NCBI GenBank assembly: GCA_002633025.1
Contig: NMRB01000541.1
Location: 191,353-255,352 of the forward strand
Direction: 5' to 3'
DNA: 64,000 nt
Origin: Notospermus geniculatus
Lineage: Eukaryota > Nemertea > Pilidiophora > Heteronemertea > Lineidae
Below the pieces are notes generated by a model. It was not told the DNA's origin and searched no databases. It worked only from the letters and a program-made list of their open reading frames with translations. A program made the translations under genes and the position numbers. Each line of letters opens with the position of its first letter. Positions within the stretch are counted from its first letter, which is position 1. Shown here one piece after another: positions 12,491 to 25,153 of the stretch.

Positions 12491-12628
12491 CAGGGCCGAC
12501 CGCACAGAAAGCCCGATAGTGCTACCAGCGCCTATCGGCAGTTACCAGTAATTATAACGCATTTTCCCTTAAACAAACCACCGATAGGCACTGAAAGCAC
12601 GATCGGACTTTCTGTGCAGTTGGCCCAG
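12491..12628. mobile_element. CAGGGCC hairpin MITE
   Basis: The left end, CAGGGCCGACCGCACAGAAAG, and the reverse complement of the right end share the blocks GGGCC, GCACAGAAAG and CCGAT over about 33 bp. A second inverted pair with GCCTATCGG lies inside. Its length is about 138 bp. The CAGGG start suggests hAT; no target duplication was identified. Confidence 0.7.
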
Positions 12629-15600
12629 GTCAACTGGAGGCTGTCGTTGGAGCCGAGCTTCAAGCCCGCTTCAGCCATCCTCAAAACCGAATAGAAGTGT
12701 TCATACTCGTGCAGGCCCGTATCACAAATGCATGTCTACATATATTAATTAAGAGAAAATATTGTGTGCAGGATTGATCGAAGATTGTCTGTTTGATTCA
12801 TCACCACAGACACTGCCTGTATCGTCTTTGTGAACAAATGCACTTTGAAAGACCACAACTGTATCTATCTCAGCATGAACATGATATTGAATATGGAGAA
12901 AGCCGGGGGATGCCGCTAACTAATTTTTTGTGCGTTGCGTTTGTATTCGTCAGAAACAGCAGGGCACCGACCGTTGAATCAGTGACTGTTGGAAAGCCAA
13001 GGAATGGATGTCTTATTCTGATTGGATGAATGCCGACCTGTGGTGACATTGAATAACTGGCCGTTGAGATGTGAACCGCATGACATGTAGGCTACCCCGG
13101 TGCTACCGGTTCAGGACACGCATACCGTGCAATAACAAAAAGTTCAGTGAGGTGACTGGGTCAAAATTTGACACAGAGAAAAATGTTTTGACGCAGTTTT
13201 GAATTCGATGGAAAAGTTGTTGTAAACATGTAAAAGTACAAGGAAGATTCTTCTAGTGGAAGCTGTGATATGACGAAAAAATGAGGTGGGAAGGCGGCGG
13301 TACATTTACCACTCAATTGCGTACTCTTCCTTCACGCCACTCATCCATGAAGTCTTTATTTCGCTATATCAATGGACAATGGATGGACAAAAAGTCTGAG
13401 CACAGATGGTGTCAACTTGGTGTAAATTTACCAAGAAATTCAAATTATGCTGCGTCAGTCGGTTGGAATCAATTGGAGGAAACAACCGAATGAAGTCATG
13501 AAAATATGAAAGGAGACGAGTCGCCTGGTTAGAGATTCAATGACCGTAGGCATCGAGGATAGTCAGTCACCAGAAAATACTATTCATCGTTTAACTGGTG
13601 ATGTTAAAATCTGAGAACTGGAGGATGGTAAACAGTTCACTTTTATCAAAATGTCATGCATGTCTAATTGACTCAGCTGCTGAATTTTTTTTGTTTTCCT
13701 GGTTCTGTGGATGTGTTTGTCCTGTTTACATTGTATTGCCGGTGTTGATGCTCTCAGCAAGATGCACTGAATGGCCTGAAAAAATTGGTAGGAACATTGC
13801 GGTCATTGTAAAGTGATGAATTCCGCTGTGTCTTGTGATTCATGTACAGTTGTGGGCAGAAGTACTTGGCGGAAACGTTGTTCGTTGAGAGGCCTAGCCC
13901 TTCCTCCTTCACCTGTCAGACAAAGTTTATACATTCCTTGAAAATTCCATTAAAATTCAAGGTGAGGCAAAAGATCAAACAATCAAGTTGGAAATTAGGC
14001 CTTGTTGGCTCGTCCACAAACATCCAGAATATTTCTTCAACGAATTGAGGAATTCTTGAAGGAATACCACATTTAGTGTTGTAAACATTGTTAAATTTGT
14101 TTATGATCTGACCCTTTGTGTTTCTGATAAAGTGATATTTGTTGTGAATTTTTTCTGTGCGACACGGACTTGTATTTCATTGAATTAATCCTGGTTATTG
14201 AAGGTTCAAGAGGTCATTGCCTGGCAAATATGGCGAGTCTAGGTGAATGATTCCGTTCTTGACCCTTTCCCTCCTAGGATATGGAGTAGCATCAAGAAAA
14301 TAGTGGTGAAGCATGTCACCCCTGCTCACTATGATAGGGATCATGGTTTGATTGCAGAAGGGTTGATTTTGTAAAAGAGAAGTGCGGTCCTGGCTTCGAC
14401 TCCGAGAGGGAGGTTGGACATATCCTGTGGTCCCTTGCTCCTAAGTGTCTATTCCGCGACGGGTCGTCAAATAAATGACTGAAGAATAATCATCCTCGTG
14501 TCACATTGGTGTCCTCTCTTGCAACAAGTGATAACTTTTCTTGGATGATAGGATTTATAGGCCAATAAAATCATTATCTGCCCGGGAAAATGATGAAAAA
14601 TGCATGGATAATGATGACGTGGATGGCAAAATGTGTCGTCAAAATCTGTCTGGATTGTCACTCTCTGAGCATTGTGCATAAATATTTCACAGAATTGTCA
14701 TAAAATCCAGTTCTGCTGAGTGTCAAACTATCAACATTTTTATCAAAATATCCTAAATTTTCCATTATAGATAAAGTTGAGTGTTGACACAGACACGGCT
14801 TGTCCTTGGTTGTTATAGATCTGTTATACAAGATTCATGGTTGGAAAAGTACTTTAGCAATAACCGTCTGGAGCCGTGGAAAGTAAATAGTTTACTTGGT
14901 TTATAAATTCGTATTCATTGGGGGCTGATTGAGGGAAAGTGGAGACATGTTTACATGGAATACGAGCGTGTTTTGGTAGCGGAGCATGTCGTGTGGTGAA
15001 CGGGTTTGTGCAGGTGGATTTGAGAGGGAATCAGAAATGGCTGTGAAAAATTTGGAAGTAAAGAAATATGTGATCAAGAAATTTCTGACACCCCTTGAAA
15101 TTTCTGAAACCCCTTCAACCTTACTATAAGTTCCACATCCGCCTGACAGCGTAGCGCCTAGCTGCAATTAGAGCAACTATTTTGCCTATTTCAATTTACT
15201 TTCCAAAGGACGACCACCAGTTGAAGTCACTTCATGACGATACATGTATACTATCATATCATTATGCCTCACTGTGAGAGAGCCAATCTCTTGACAATTT
15301 ATCTCCATGAATTTTTAACAAAGGCAGATTCCGTCCTGGCTAATTGCGTGGAAAAATTCCCCTAAATAATTCAAGAATGGAACATCGATGAACTCCCGAC
15401 GTCTCTGAAGTCGGAGGCTGGAGATACTGAGATGTTTCAACCTCTATGTATCAGCCTTCATGAGTTCTGGTTGCCATGGTAAGAAATATAATCACTTTAG
15501 CGGCCGTCGTCAGTATAGTATCCCAGGATGCACTGCGATTGCAGCAGTAACGGGTAATAAGGAGGAATGGTGATAAAGTCATTAACAATGGACGACCTTG

Positions 15601-15773
15601 AAAGGTTCGTGCATTATTAAACACACTTCTGATGTTCTTATGATTCTCCCCGGTCGTTGTTGTTGTTGTTGGCTCAAGATACTGCGATGCCACGTCAGGT
15701 GTGATTTGGAAAACAATAATTGCATGACGGGAAAGATTTTTGTCAACTCTGTTTTTTAAGCCATTTCAAAAAC
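12629..15773. other. non-coding stretch
   Basis: No gene recognised across about 3.1 kb. Open frames of 60-90 codons here have no domain or splice support. Confidence 0.45.
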
Positions 15774-15777
15774 TTAA

Positions 15778-16074
15778 AGGTGCTCTAGTTCGAATTGTAA
15801 ACATTACGGTGTGCCACCTATTGTCAACTTATGGTACTAACAAATCAGATAAAATCGAATTAAATCTTGCCTTTCACAACTTTTTGTTTGTTTTTGAGCG
15901 TAAAATCATAAATATAATTCAGTTACAAGAATATTTATCAAGATAGATATAAAAATAGATAACATTGATGTTTTGGTATACACGGTGCTGCCACCTGTCC
16001 GTGGAAAAATAACTATTATAATCAACCATGTAAATAAACAAACCGTAATGTTTACAATTCGAACTAGAGCGCCT
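15778..16074. mobile_element. TTAA-flanked piggyBac-type MITE
   Basis: A 297-bp element with 33-bp inverted termini starting AGG(T/C)GCTCTAGTTCGAATTG, matching at 32 of 33 positions. It is flanked exactly by TTAA at 15774-15777 and 16075-16078. TTAA duplications are typical of piggyBac and of some Kolobok elements. No coding capacity. The very high arm identity suggests a fairly recent insertion. Confidence 0.9.
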
Positions 16075-16078
16075 TTAA

Positions 16079-17858
16079 GACCTCTTGCGACACCTCTTCT
16101 ATTGCGTGACTACTGATGGCCTAATTTCTAAAGACTTCCTGCAAATTCAAGTGGCGTATCCTCCCAGCGCTGAGGATGTGTGAGAGCCAACGGGATGTGA
16201 CATTTTGATAAATAAGTGATAATGTCTGATCAGGAAATCATCCATTTCTAACCATGTCATCTGACTGATACAATACAATCGTGTGAAACCTCAGGTCGAG
16301 GCGTGGCTGCCTTTGACTGCCATATGTCCACCTTTCCCATACTTCTATTCTGAATAAGAAAAAGCAATGAGGACCCTAATCCACTGCCTCAATAGGTGTC
16401 ACTAGTGGTTAAAACTATTGAAATGAAAGTGACATCCAGGTCCTGATCAATTTCACCCTGATCACTACACCGTTGTTTCCTCCAAATCAAAAGCAATAAG
16501 TGAGACACAGTTCCAGGTTTGGCTGACGAAATGGTCCCTTACCATAAAGTGCATCCATTCCTTCCATCCACTTCACTGTACACCCATCCAGGGAAACCAC
16601 TTCTTGGTGTCACAACGATGAAAAACTGGTCATCTCGAGTATCTTGGCAATCGCCGCCAGAAGTCTGCATCCAAGACGAACATCTCAATCGAAGGTTGTT
16701 TTTTCTGTCATTATTGCATCGTAGATCAAAGCGGCATTATCAATATGGCTGAATGTGTCCTTGTTACGTTCCGAGAGATGGATGGTTGGTGGTTTTTCTG
16801 CGGATTGGATGGAAGATGGCCAATTACAAGTGGAAGATAGGACGGGAAGATGATAGAGAGAACATTGTCATGTCCTACAATCATATAGTTTGATGATGAA
16901 AGAGATACGGCAGTGACAAGTGCTCTTTGAAATATGGCCCCTCTCTCACAAGTGCATTTTCTAGGGTCCCTGGCCTCTACTCCGTTCTGTGATTTAGCCC
17001 CAGTTGGATCCACTGGAGGTGATACTGCCAAGAAAGCCCCTCTAAAAAGTTAAAGTTTGGGTTTATAGTCTGATATCAACTACAGTAGAGGTTCTCATCT
17101 GACTTTACACTTTAACCCCAGTCCATCCTGAAACCTTTCAGTAGCATGATGAAAAGACAAATATGGAAGGACCATGGATCCTTAAGTCCTCCAAAGGCTT
17201 TGTCATCCCCAGGTTAACATCCGTTTGTCTTGGATATTGTCAGGTGAATTTGAGCATTAACTGGATTCCTGGAATAGTCGTCATTTTGGAAGTTCATGAT
17301 AAGTATCCTGTATTATCAGTCATAACCCAACAAAGGTCACTTCAGTTTAGTCAATGAGCAAAAAAACCGATAAATCTCCATTGTTTGCCACTCCAGTTGT
17401 TTGACATGGTGGCAGGTTCATCCTCGTTTGGACCTGTAATTAACCATGTGTTAATTAACAAAATATCGTCACTGACATACTGTGTATACTCAATAGTACT
17501 CAAAACCTACACACAACGTATGTAGTGCATCACCAAATGGTTCACGACGACGATTTGTTATGCCGCACCGCGTTGAGATGAACAATTTTGCAACATTAAC
17601 ACGAAAATTAGGTTGGTATTTTTACATTAGCGTCAATCATGTGTCATTAATTTTTTGGGTGATCTAATTTTGGTAACCAAGGGACATGATAGGGAAGAAT
17701 CGTTATGTCAAATTACCAACACCTCACCCAGCGAATCCTTGCTGGATGTTGGATGATGAATGGCTGCGGTGAATGCCCTCCCCTTGTTGGTCATGTGACT
17801 GTACGAATCATATATTTAGTCTGTATATACACCGCTCTCAAATTGACGTAAAAGAGAA
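16079..17858. other. non-coding stretch, nothing recognised
   Basis: No supported gene, RNA or repeat. Confidence 0.45.
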
Positions 17859-18052
17859 AGATCTGCGCACTTCCACCAAAATCTCAACCACAACCTCCGT
17901 CTGAAACTGAATGACGTAACGCAGACAACCCTGCGACAGTGACATCGAAGACGTTGCGTCAGACTCGACCACTGCTGAATCATGGATGGCGTCATGTCAC
18001 CGGGTTTCAGATCGAGGTTCTGGTTGAGATTTCGGCGGAAGTGCGCAGATCT
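17859..18052. repeat. foldback element, family shared with 21.3 kb
   Basis: AGATCTGCGCACTTCC at 17859 pairs with GGAAGTGCGCAGATCT near 18037-18052. Pairing continues through AAATCTCAACCA/TGGTTGAGATTT and GTCTGAAAC/GTTTCAGA. A related single arm in the opposite sense, with spacer, lies at about 21330-21460 (AGTTTCAGACCGAGGTTGTG and AGTGTGCAGATCT). Confidence 0.75.
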
Positions 18053-19059
18053 GCGAATTCAAGAGTCGTCTGTAGCATGTGGACTTATCCAGCCCTGGAC
18101 ATCACACGCCTTGGTTGAATCAAGAACGATTCGTTTCATGCCTTGTTTGGGCTTCTGTTTTGGGGCTACCATCTGAGGAACTGAAAGAAATTCAGGGATC
18201 CGTGTCTACCAGCTGGACAACCTGAGGTACCCTTGTGTTGAGGGAGGCAAAGAGCTGGACCCTGAACCTCATGCCAAGACCAGGAATGGAACCATGAACA
18301 GATTGCAGTGACCAACACCGGCCAGAGCACTGTGGTTCAAGCAGTACGTGTGTATTGAGGCCAAACAGGAATGAAGAATCCAGTTTTGTACGAGTTCTAT
18401 GGCATCCACTATTTGTTGTCCTTCGTGGCACTATCTCTCACCAACAGGACCACTTACTTCAGAATCTCCATCCCAACCACACCACGAACTTGTGCATCTG
18501 ACATAATATGGCCATAAACAACCCAGTCACCATCTTATCTCTCACTCCGCAGCACGCGGCCCGAACGCCGTCCATAGTTCCACACACGCTCAGGTACGAT
18601 AAAAGAAACCGTGTGTCATTTGCATGCCGTGGAACGCTAGCCTCACTCCCAATGCATCGAGGAATACAAGCTCGGCGAAGCTTGGTATGGCCGAACAACG
18701 ATTGATTTTCCTCTTTGGAATCTTGAATGTGATGTTTGTGTCTAATGGGACTGTTCCAAGGAGGAAGAAGGAACATCGTTTCCCTCTGCTCGAGGATGAG
18801 CCGTAGTCGACTCTTCGCATTCAAATCAGTTGTTGAGAGGGGAGCTGGGTTACTCAGAGTTCCTTATTGATGACCGCAAGTGGTACTTCATGGCCAGCGT
18901 TGTGAAGTCCTGACTGGTGAAATGCTTCTGTCAGTTTTTGCCTTTATGGCATGAGTGAGGCATCTTTCAGTTGTGGGCAAAGCAGACTTTTGCCTGACAC
19001 ATTCACATACTTCTAAATGTTGCTGAACGAGTTGCTCATTCTGACGTTTATTGGTGAAA
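18053..19059. other. non-coding stretch, possible decayed coding sequence
   Basis: The region 18180-18830 has slightly longer open frames on both strands (up to 121 codons at 18459-18824 on the - strand) and a near-normal GC content. No family was recognised and frames are interrupted. It may be a decayed transposon or an unrelated chance frame. Confidence 0.3.
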
Positions 19060-19208
19060 CTAGCTTGAGGGTGTCTACAATCCGAAGATCGATGACTTCT
19101 ACAAAACGATGACCCCAAGTACTACAAAACGATGACCCTACTACAAAATGATGATCCCACGTACTAGGTCATCGATCTTCGATCTTCGGATTGTAGACAC
19201 CCCTAGCT
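19060..19208. repeat. foldback repeat around short direct repeats
   Basis: GGTGTCTACAATCCGAAGAT and the following CGATGAC near 19070-19096 pair with GTCATCGATCTTC...GAAGATC-type sequence at 19169-19203 (right arm has a 10-bp internal duplication). The loop carries three copies of CTACAAAAYGATGA. Confidence 0.7.
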
Positions 19209-20003
19209 TGATGGCTCTTGGCCTCCAGGGACTCAGATATTTTCAAAAAGGTTATATGTACTCTCAAGTGATTCAGATTTTGCAAGGTATGATGCCAACC
19301 TGTGGTGTCCAATTAAAATTCCTGCTTCCAACCTGTAGATTTTGGTGTTGTTTCATCGATTACATGGTGACATGGATTGATAAGAATTTTTTTGGTCTAA
19401 CGAGGCCAACAAGTTTGTAATGAGCAGGAGGCCCTAAAAACTGAAAGTGGAGTTGCAGATTGGTGGAAATTCAGTGCTTCACAGTGTCAACATCAGCTTG
19501 GTTTCTAAATATTTACATTCCTAGGCCCAGGTCAACACTCAGCAGGCCTAGGAATCAAACACTAAATCAATTTCAGCATTCCTATCACCCGGATTCTGGT
19601 TTGACTGGGAGTCTGTACAACTTCATTGTTTTCGTATTCCATCAATTCAATTTGGGAATTTTGCCATTTCTTCTTTGAAACGTGGCTAATTCTTTACTCA
19701 ATGACAACTCGTGTAGCTGAAGATGCTATTATGACTTTTTCCTTCGATCAAGCGTTTGGCGTTAATGCAAAATGCCAACGTCTTAGCTGTCAGCGTGTCA
19801 CCTTCCCGGTGCTGGGTGATTAGGGAACAAGCTTCTATTGTCATGGTGACAAGGTGGGATGCTGTGGTTTAATTAGCTTGACGCCACTCTTTGATGTGCA
19901 TTCTAGGACTCAATCCCTGATGATGTATGCAGGACATGCCAAATTCTAAAAAGGAACTTAAATTGTGTCAACAAATCTTGATGCAGGGAAAATTTGAAGG
20001 CAG

Positions 20004-20635
20004 TGGGTGTGTGCCGATGCTGATATCAGATGACACACCTCACCTTTTGCGTTTTTTGATGCAACTTCATCACGTGTGCCTGAAAATTCAAAAAGAGCAT
20101 AGTGTGTGTTTGTAAAAAAGACAGAACTAGTGTTCATTGTAAACAACCATTTTGCCGCAGGTCCTGCATCATAACAGAAATCTTCTTATTTGTTTACTGG
20201 TTTTCGTTACCATATAAAACATGTGATATCTTCATTATATTAGTACCATACATATCTAATACAAAACATTTTATCCTATGCCCACAGGCATATCAATCCC
20301 CACAGTGTATTGCCTGTATNTGGGTGTGTGCCGACTCTGATATCAGAATACACACCTCCCCTTTTGCGTTTTTTGATGCAAATTCATCACGTGTGCCTGA
20401 AAATTCAAAAAGAGCATAGTGTGTGTTTGTAAAAAGACAGAACTAGTGTTCATTGTAAACAACCATTTTGCCGCAGGTCCTGCATCATAACAGAAATCTT
20501 CTTATTTGTTTACTGGTTTTCGTTACCATATAAAACATGTGATATCTTCATTATATTAGTACCATACATATCTAATACAAAACATTTTATCCTATGCCCA
20601 CAGGCATATCAATCCCCACAGTGCATTGTCTGTAT
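20004..20635 (+). repeat. 316-bp tandem duplication split by a single N
   Basis: 20004-20319 and 20321-20635 are near-identical, starting TGGGTGTGTGCCGA and ending in CTGTAT, with a handful of substitutions and single-base indels. The N at 20320 sits exactly at the junction. The most economical reading is that two overlapping allelic contigs were abutted, not a biological duplication. Confidence 0.9.
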
Positions 20636-20669
20636 ATTTCTATGGAATACAGGTTTGAACTTCAACAGT

Positions 20670-20917
20670 GACACCTCTAAAAGATGCTTTTGCCAAGACT
20701 GGACTTTCGCTGGCACTCTAAAAGATGGTTTCCTGAATATGTTTGCCAAGACCGCACTTAGCTGACACCTCTAAAAGATGGTTTCTTGAATGCTTTTGCC
20801 AAGACCGCACTTAGCTGACACCTCTAAAAGATGGTTACTTGAATGCTTTTGCCAAGACCGCACTTAGCTGACACCTCTAAAAGATGGTTTCTTGAATGCT
20901 TTTGCCTAGACTGGGCT
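20670..20917 (+). repeat. 53-bp minisatellite, about five copies
   Basis: The unit runs from ACACCTCTAAAAGATGGTTT to GACCGCACTTAGCTG. The outer copies are shorter or diverged and the inner three almost identical, as expected from unequal exchange. Confidence 0.9.
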
Positions 20918-21241
20918 TCCCTGCTTCACCAGCCAATACAACATCACGTTTTTCATTGCACACTCATCAATGGCGTATCGAACAATTCACTGCGGCCGTT
21001 GGATGTTCCCCGCATAATTAGACATCCTGCTCCGGCGAGGTCACATGTATTAAAGTCACATTGCACGACTACCTGCCTTCTCCGAACATCAGAAAGATGG
21101 ATGGGCCATTAACGTAATGTGCCGGCAGAATTAATTAGTTCGACTGCTGCGTGGATTCTAGTGCACTAAATGTTATTGCACGGGAATTAACGCTTTGATG
21201 TGACTTTGAAGTTTTATTTGAGAGCGTGTGATGTCTGGAAT

Positions 21242-21289
21242 GCACTCGTTCTGATTTCAGACTTCCAAGTCTGAAATCAGAACGAGTGC
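21242..21289. repeat. perfect 48-bp palindrome
   Basis: A 23-bp arm starting GCACTCGTTCTGATTTCAG, a 2-base centre and the exact reverse complement. The arm is unlikely by chance. It could be a young snap-back insertion or a library foldback artefact. Confidence 0.9.
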
Positions 21290-21329
21290 TCGGTGTACTG
21301 TTGTACTGTTGTACACAGGCTTTGGGCCA

Positions 21330-21460
21330 TCCATGATTCAGCAATGGTCGAGTCTGACGCAATGTCTTCGACATCACTGTCGTGGGATTGTCTGCGTTAC
21401 ATCATTCAGTTTCAGACCGAGGTTGTGGTTGAAATTTTGGCAGAAGTGTGCAGATCTTTG
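21330..21460 (+). repeat. single arm related to the 17.9-kb foldback
   Basis: Shares, in inverted order with 17.86-17.99 kb, the blocks GATTCAGCA, GTCGAGTCTGACGCAA, GTCTGCGTTACATCATTCAG, CAGAC and TGTGCAGATCT. It shows that this family moves or recombines within the locus. Confidence 0.6.
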
Positions 21461-23575
21461 TTGTTTACATCAGTTTGAGAACGGTCTGTTATGTGGTGGT
21501 TTGCGGTCCCGGTGCTGTTGAGTTGTTGACGGTAAAGTTATGATGTCGCCACGAGGATAAAATCAAGAGAACTTGTTGAGATATTTCCAATGTTGCGCTG
21601 ACAATCCACAGATTTGAAATGCAGTGTTGATCAGAGAAAATAAATCTGCATGAAACCAGATGACTCACTTGTAATAAGGATGATTTCAAAAATAAATTGC
21701 GGCTGTCGAGACCAAAAATCTATATCTGAGTCTGAACCTCGTAGCTGGCTATGAATTGCGGTCTATCTCCCGGGGTTGGTACTATAGATCTCAACCCAGA
21801 TTCTCTCCGTGTTCGGAAATGCTGCATTGGCTGGATGAGCAATTGTGCAAGTTTCAGTGCGAGAAAATCTATTTGGAACAGAAGTGGGATCCCACAAGTG
21901 TGCGTTGAGTGATTCTGGTGAGGAACAGCGATGGATTGGGTTCTGTTTCTAGAGTAACTTGGAGTTGAAATGGGGCAGCATCGCCAGGATGACTTGGCCA
22001 TTATTCCCATGCAGCTTTTGGAGCTGATTCAACCGGATATGGTCTTTCAATATCGGAGGATGATTGTCTTCAGCCTGGGAACTTGAAGTGTTCATCTTCC
22101 CAACATTTTCCTTTCATTTATCCAATTACGGCAAAAAATAACTTGAGATCTAAAAATAGCTCGAAAACAAAGCGAGTTATTAACGCATTGTTCCATTCAC
22201 ATGTACGATAATGTCATTAAAGTTTACCATTTCATGCATCAGGTTCCTATTGCTGATATTTGAGAGAATTTACACACACTAGATCGAACAGTATTACATT
22301 ATTACATGTGGAATGTATGTAAATATTGGTTCTAGTTGTGGTGGAATGCACTGATTCACTATAGTGCACAAAAAATGTACACAGTTGTGTACTTATGTGA
22401 ATGCACTTATCAGATTATACAACAATTGAAAATGAAACTATGAAAGGTGACGATAATGTTCTTTGAAACTGATATGACCTTTGAGATCATTTGAAAAAAA
22501 AACTAGGGATAAGATTGGTTATGACAGTTGAATTGCCTTGGCATAAAAACAGGTGAACGTCATACAGGGTGTACCAGAAAATCTGATGCAAATGGTCAAA
22601 TTCATAACTTGTGACCCAGTTAGCCTGCACTGAAGTTATTTTTCAATGTGAGCTTAAAATAAATTGTCAGTTTGGAAACTTTTGTTTTAATGAAGTGCAA
22701 AAAAGTGGCCTACTCAAATGATGAAATTCAATTGTCTATCTAATCAAGAAATATTGTATGATTGATAATTACAAAAAAGGTGAAATAATTTCAAATTTCA
22801 ATTAGCATAAACTTCTCTTTTTTCGATGGCACTCGACATTTGTGAGCAGCTCCAGCAAAAGCAGGTGCTTGTCGCAAGTGATCATCATTGGTCATCAGTT
22901 TACTCAGCTATTATCACTGCTGTCCACTACTATCGTCAAAGACATACAGTACATTGTACATGTACATTTCAGCTATTTCCTCGGTTGCAACAAGCGCCTA
23001 CTTCTGCTAGAGTGGATCACATGACATTTGTAAATACGCTGTCCAAAAGAGAGAATATTCCACTCTCCCCATACTGAAAGGGTTGATAGTCCCTCCATTC
23101 TACAGCATCTCACTTTTCTCTTAAAGTTTCATCGGAAAAAGCTCACAATAATTTGTCAGAGAAATGTACAATAAATCAGGTGAAAACGTTTGGATTTAGA
23201 TTAAGGAGTGTTGGGGATTAGCAGTCAGTAATGAATCACTATTATCAGAGCTGAGTAGTGAGGACTCAGTGACAACAAAACCTGACTTCAGGCCTATTAA
23301 CCTTTCCTTTCTGACTCGTTGATTAGTGGAGCAGATTATGTTTAGGAGAAGGCACTGTTCTGAGAGTTCCAAAACCTTTATGGGCCGTATTTCATGTCCT
23401 TGGATGATGGCTTAAGTTGATAGTGAGATAAATTGGGTGATGTGCACCAGGAATGCTTGCCAATAAGCTGACGTTTCTCACCAAAATGAAGAACGCACAT
23501 GACTTAATATCCTGACAGGGCAGTGCCGGAGCGGTTGTACCAAAGAGGTTAAAAACAGAGCAAAACAATGCAGTA
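21461..23575. other. non-coding stretch, nothing recognised
   Basis: AT-rich, no supported gene. Confidence 0.45.
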
Positions 23576-23670
23576 ACAATGTAGTAACAATGCAGTAACA
23601 ATAACAATGTAGTAACAATGAGGTAACAATGTAGCAACAATGCAGTAACAATCCAAAACAATGCAGTAAC
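23576..23670 (+). repeat. 12-bp minisatellite
   Basis: Degenerate repeats of CAATGCAGTAA/CAATGTAGTAA. On the - strand this reads as a leucine/histidine-rich low-complexity frame that should not be taken for a protein. Confidence 0.85.
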
Positions 23671-23800
23671 GTTGCGTCATGATGTCCTTGATGCAGGGAA
23701 ACAGGGACGAAATTGGAAAAGTAGGTGTTTAACCACTCACAGTTCCTCCAAGTGGCTGTACTCCGCTGGTTCCTCATTATAAAGGCTACCAGGATACCAG

Positions 23801-24000
23801 AGCCCAGCCTTCGCTCACGCTACCTGTCCTCCACACAGGAATAGTTCGTACACAAACTGATTACAGCGATTAGATGGCTTGAGCTGCGGGTCAAGGAAGG
23901 AGCCCAGCCTTCGCTCACTCTCCCTGTCCTCCACACAGGAATAGTTGGTAGACAAACTGATTACAGCGATTAGACGGCTTGAGCTGCGGGTCAAGGAAGG
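23801..24000 (+). repeat. 100-bp tandem duplication
   Basis: Two adjacent 100-bp copies beginning GAGCCCAGCCTTCGCTCAC and ending CTGCGGGTCAAGGAAG, with only a few mismatches. There is no N at the junction, so unlike the 20-kb case it looks biological. Confidence 0.9.
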
Positions 24001-24700
24001 AGGACAAACACTAAAGACGGTGAGAGGCTTTTCAATTGACAGCAAACCAATAACTTCTACATTAGTCACAAACTCCAACCAAACACATCGCCACAGAAGC
24101 AGACGCACTCGCAACAGAGAGTCAGTCGGTGTGCTTGATCAACGGGGCCCGCGTTCGTTATTAAAAAATCGCATCTTACTCATGTGACCATCGATCGTCG
24201 TGACAACCATTCTTGAAACACCATTATAGAAACATGAGCTGATCGTTTTTTTCTCGGCTCCTCACAATTGATTCTTGTGTATTACGACTGGCGGCCATGC
24301 CGTGGACGGTCCATTGTTCTTGTGTTTTTCTCTCTGGATGGAGGCCTTCATAGACCACCAGCCCCATATTTACTCTGGTGTTTTCCCACAAGGTGCTCTT
24401 GGCGTGAATGTGAAAATGAGGCTGAGTCTCAGCGGGTTTGGCGTTTTATCAATTGCGGTTACTCAGGGAATCGTACTTTGCATTATTTAGCATGTTTCAT
24501 TGGCTGCGATGGCGGTTTATCCGTTTTATTGCAAATCTATAATGAAGCATTTGGAGTCACAGCGACTGACACTCATGTGTACACCATACCATCATGCAAG
24601 TGTTAAGCACTCTGCTGTGGAACTCAAAATTTAATGCTAACGGGCTAAAAACGAGCTGCAGATCATGGTGGCCCTTGAAGCTAATGTCACTCCACTTAAA

Positions 24701-24781
24701 CATCCTCCCACAGCAGGGCTTTGGTCTCGCCAATGTTCATATGCTTGCACAGTGGATGAAGAACCCCTGCTGGGGAGGATG
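24701..24781. mobile_element. CATCCTCCCAC hairpin element, copy 1
   Basis: One of five copies (also at 27043, 41565, 45918 and 57829) of an 80-105 bp palindrome. The left end is CATCCTCCCACAGCAGGGCT and the right end is CCCCTGCTGGGGAGGATG. The middle of this copy is the most diverged. Confidence 0.8.
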
Positions 24782-25039
24782 CACTCGAAGGATATCAGAA
24801 GTGCTGTGTGGTTCATGCGTCTGATGGAGTTAGCAATGTTGGCAGGCTTAGTGTTCAAAAGGTTGAAGTTTGGGTAGTGACGTTGCTATTTGGAATGCTA
24901 TGCATGGGCTGAGTTGATAACCAGAAGGCTGGTGCCACCTGCCTGAACTGATGGTCTACGTTTAGGCCTAGTTCGTTGCAGACCGAACCATGGTGAACAA
25001 CAAAGTTCACAATGATAATTTTAAATTGGTGACTATTTC

Positions 25040-25153
25040 TAGGACATTTTCCCTCCGGACATTTACCCCTGTAGCTGTCCTGGGGGGGGGGNCATGTCCA
25101 GGGGCAAATGTCCGGGGCCACATATCCAGGGGGGGGGGCAAATGTCCTGGTAC
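25040..25153. repeat. G-rich foldback with CCGGACATTTGCCCC arms
   Basis: AGGACATTTTCCCTCCGGAC pairs imperfectly with GTCCGGGG and GGGGGCAAATGTCCT. Two runs of nine or more G flank one N at 25092. The N is probably a homopolymer sequencing failure, so the run length is not reliable. Confidence 0.65.

Noticed and set aside
18459-18824. 121-codon - strand frame, possibly decayed transposase
   Set aside because: No DDE, zinc-finger or other motif could be seen in either strand, and flanking frames are broken.
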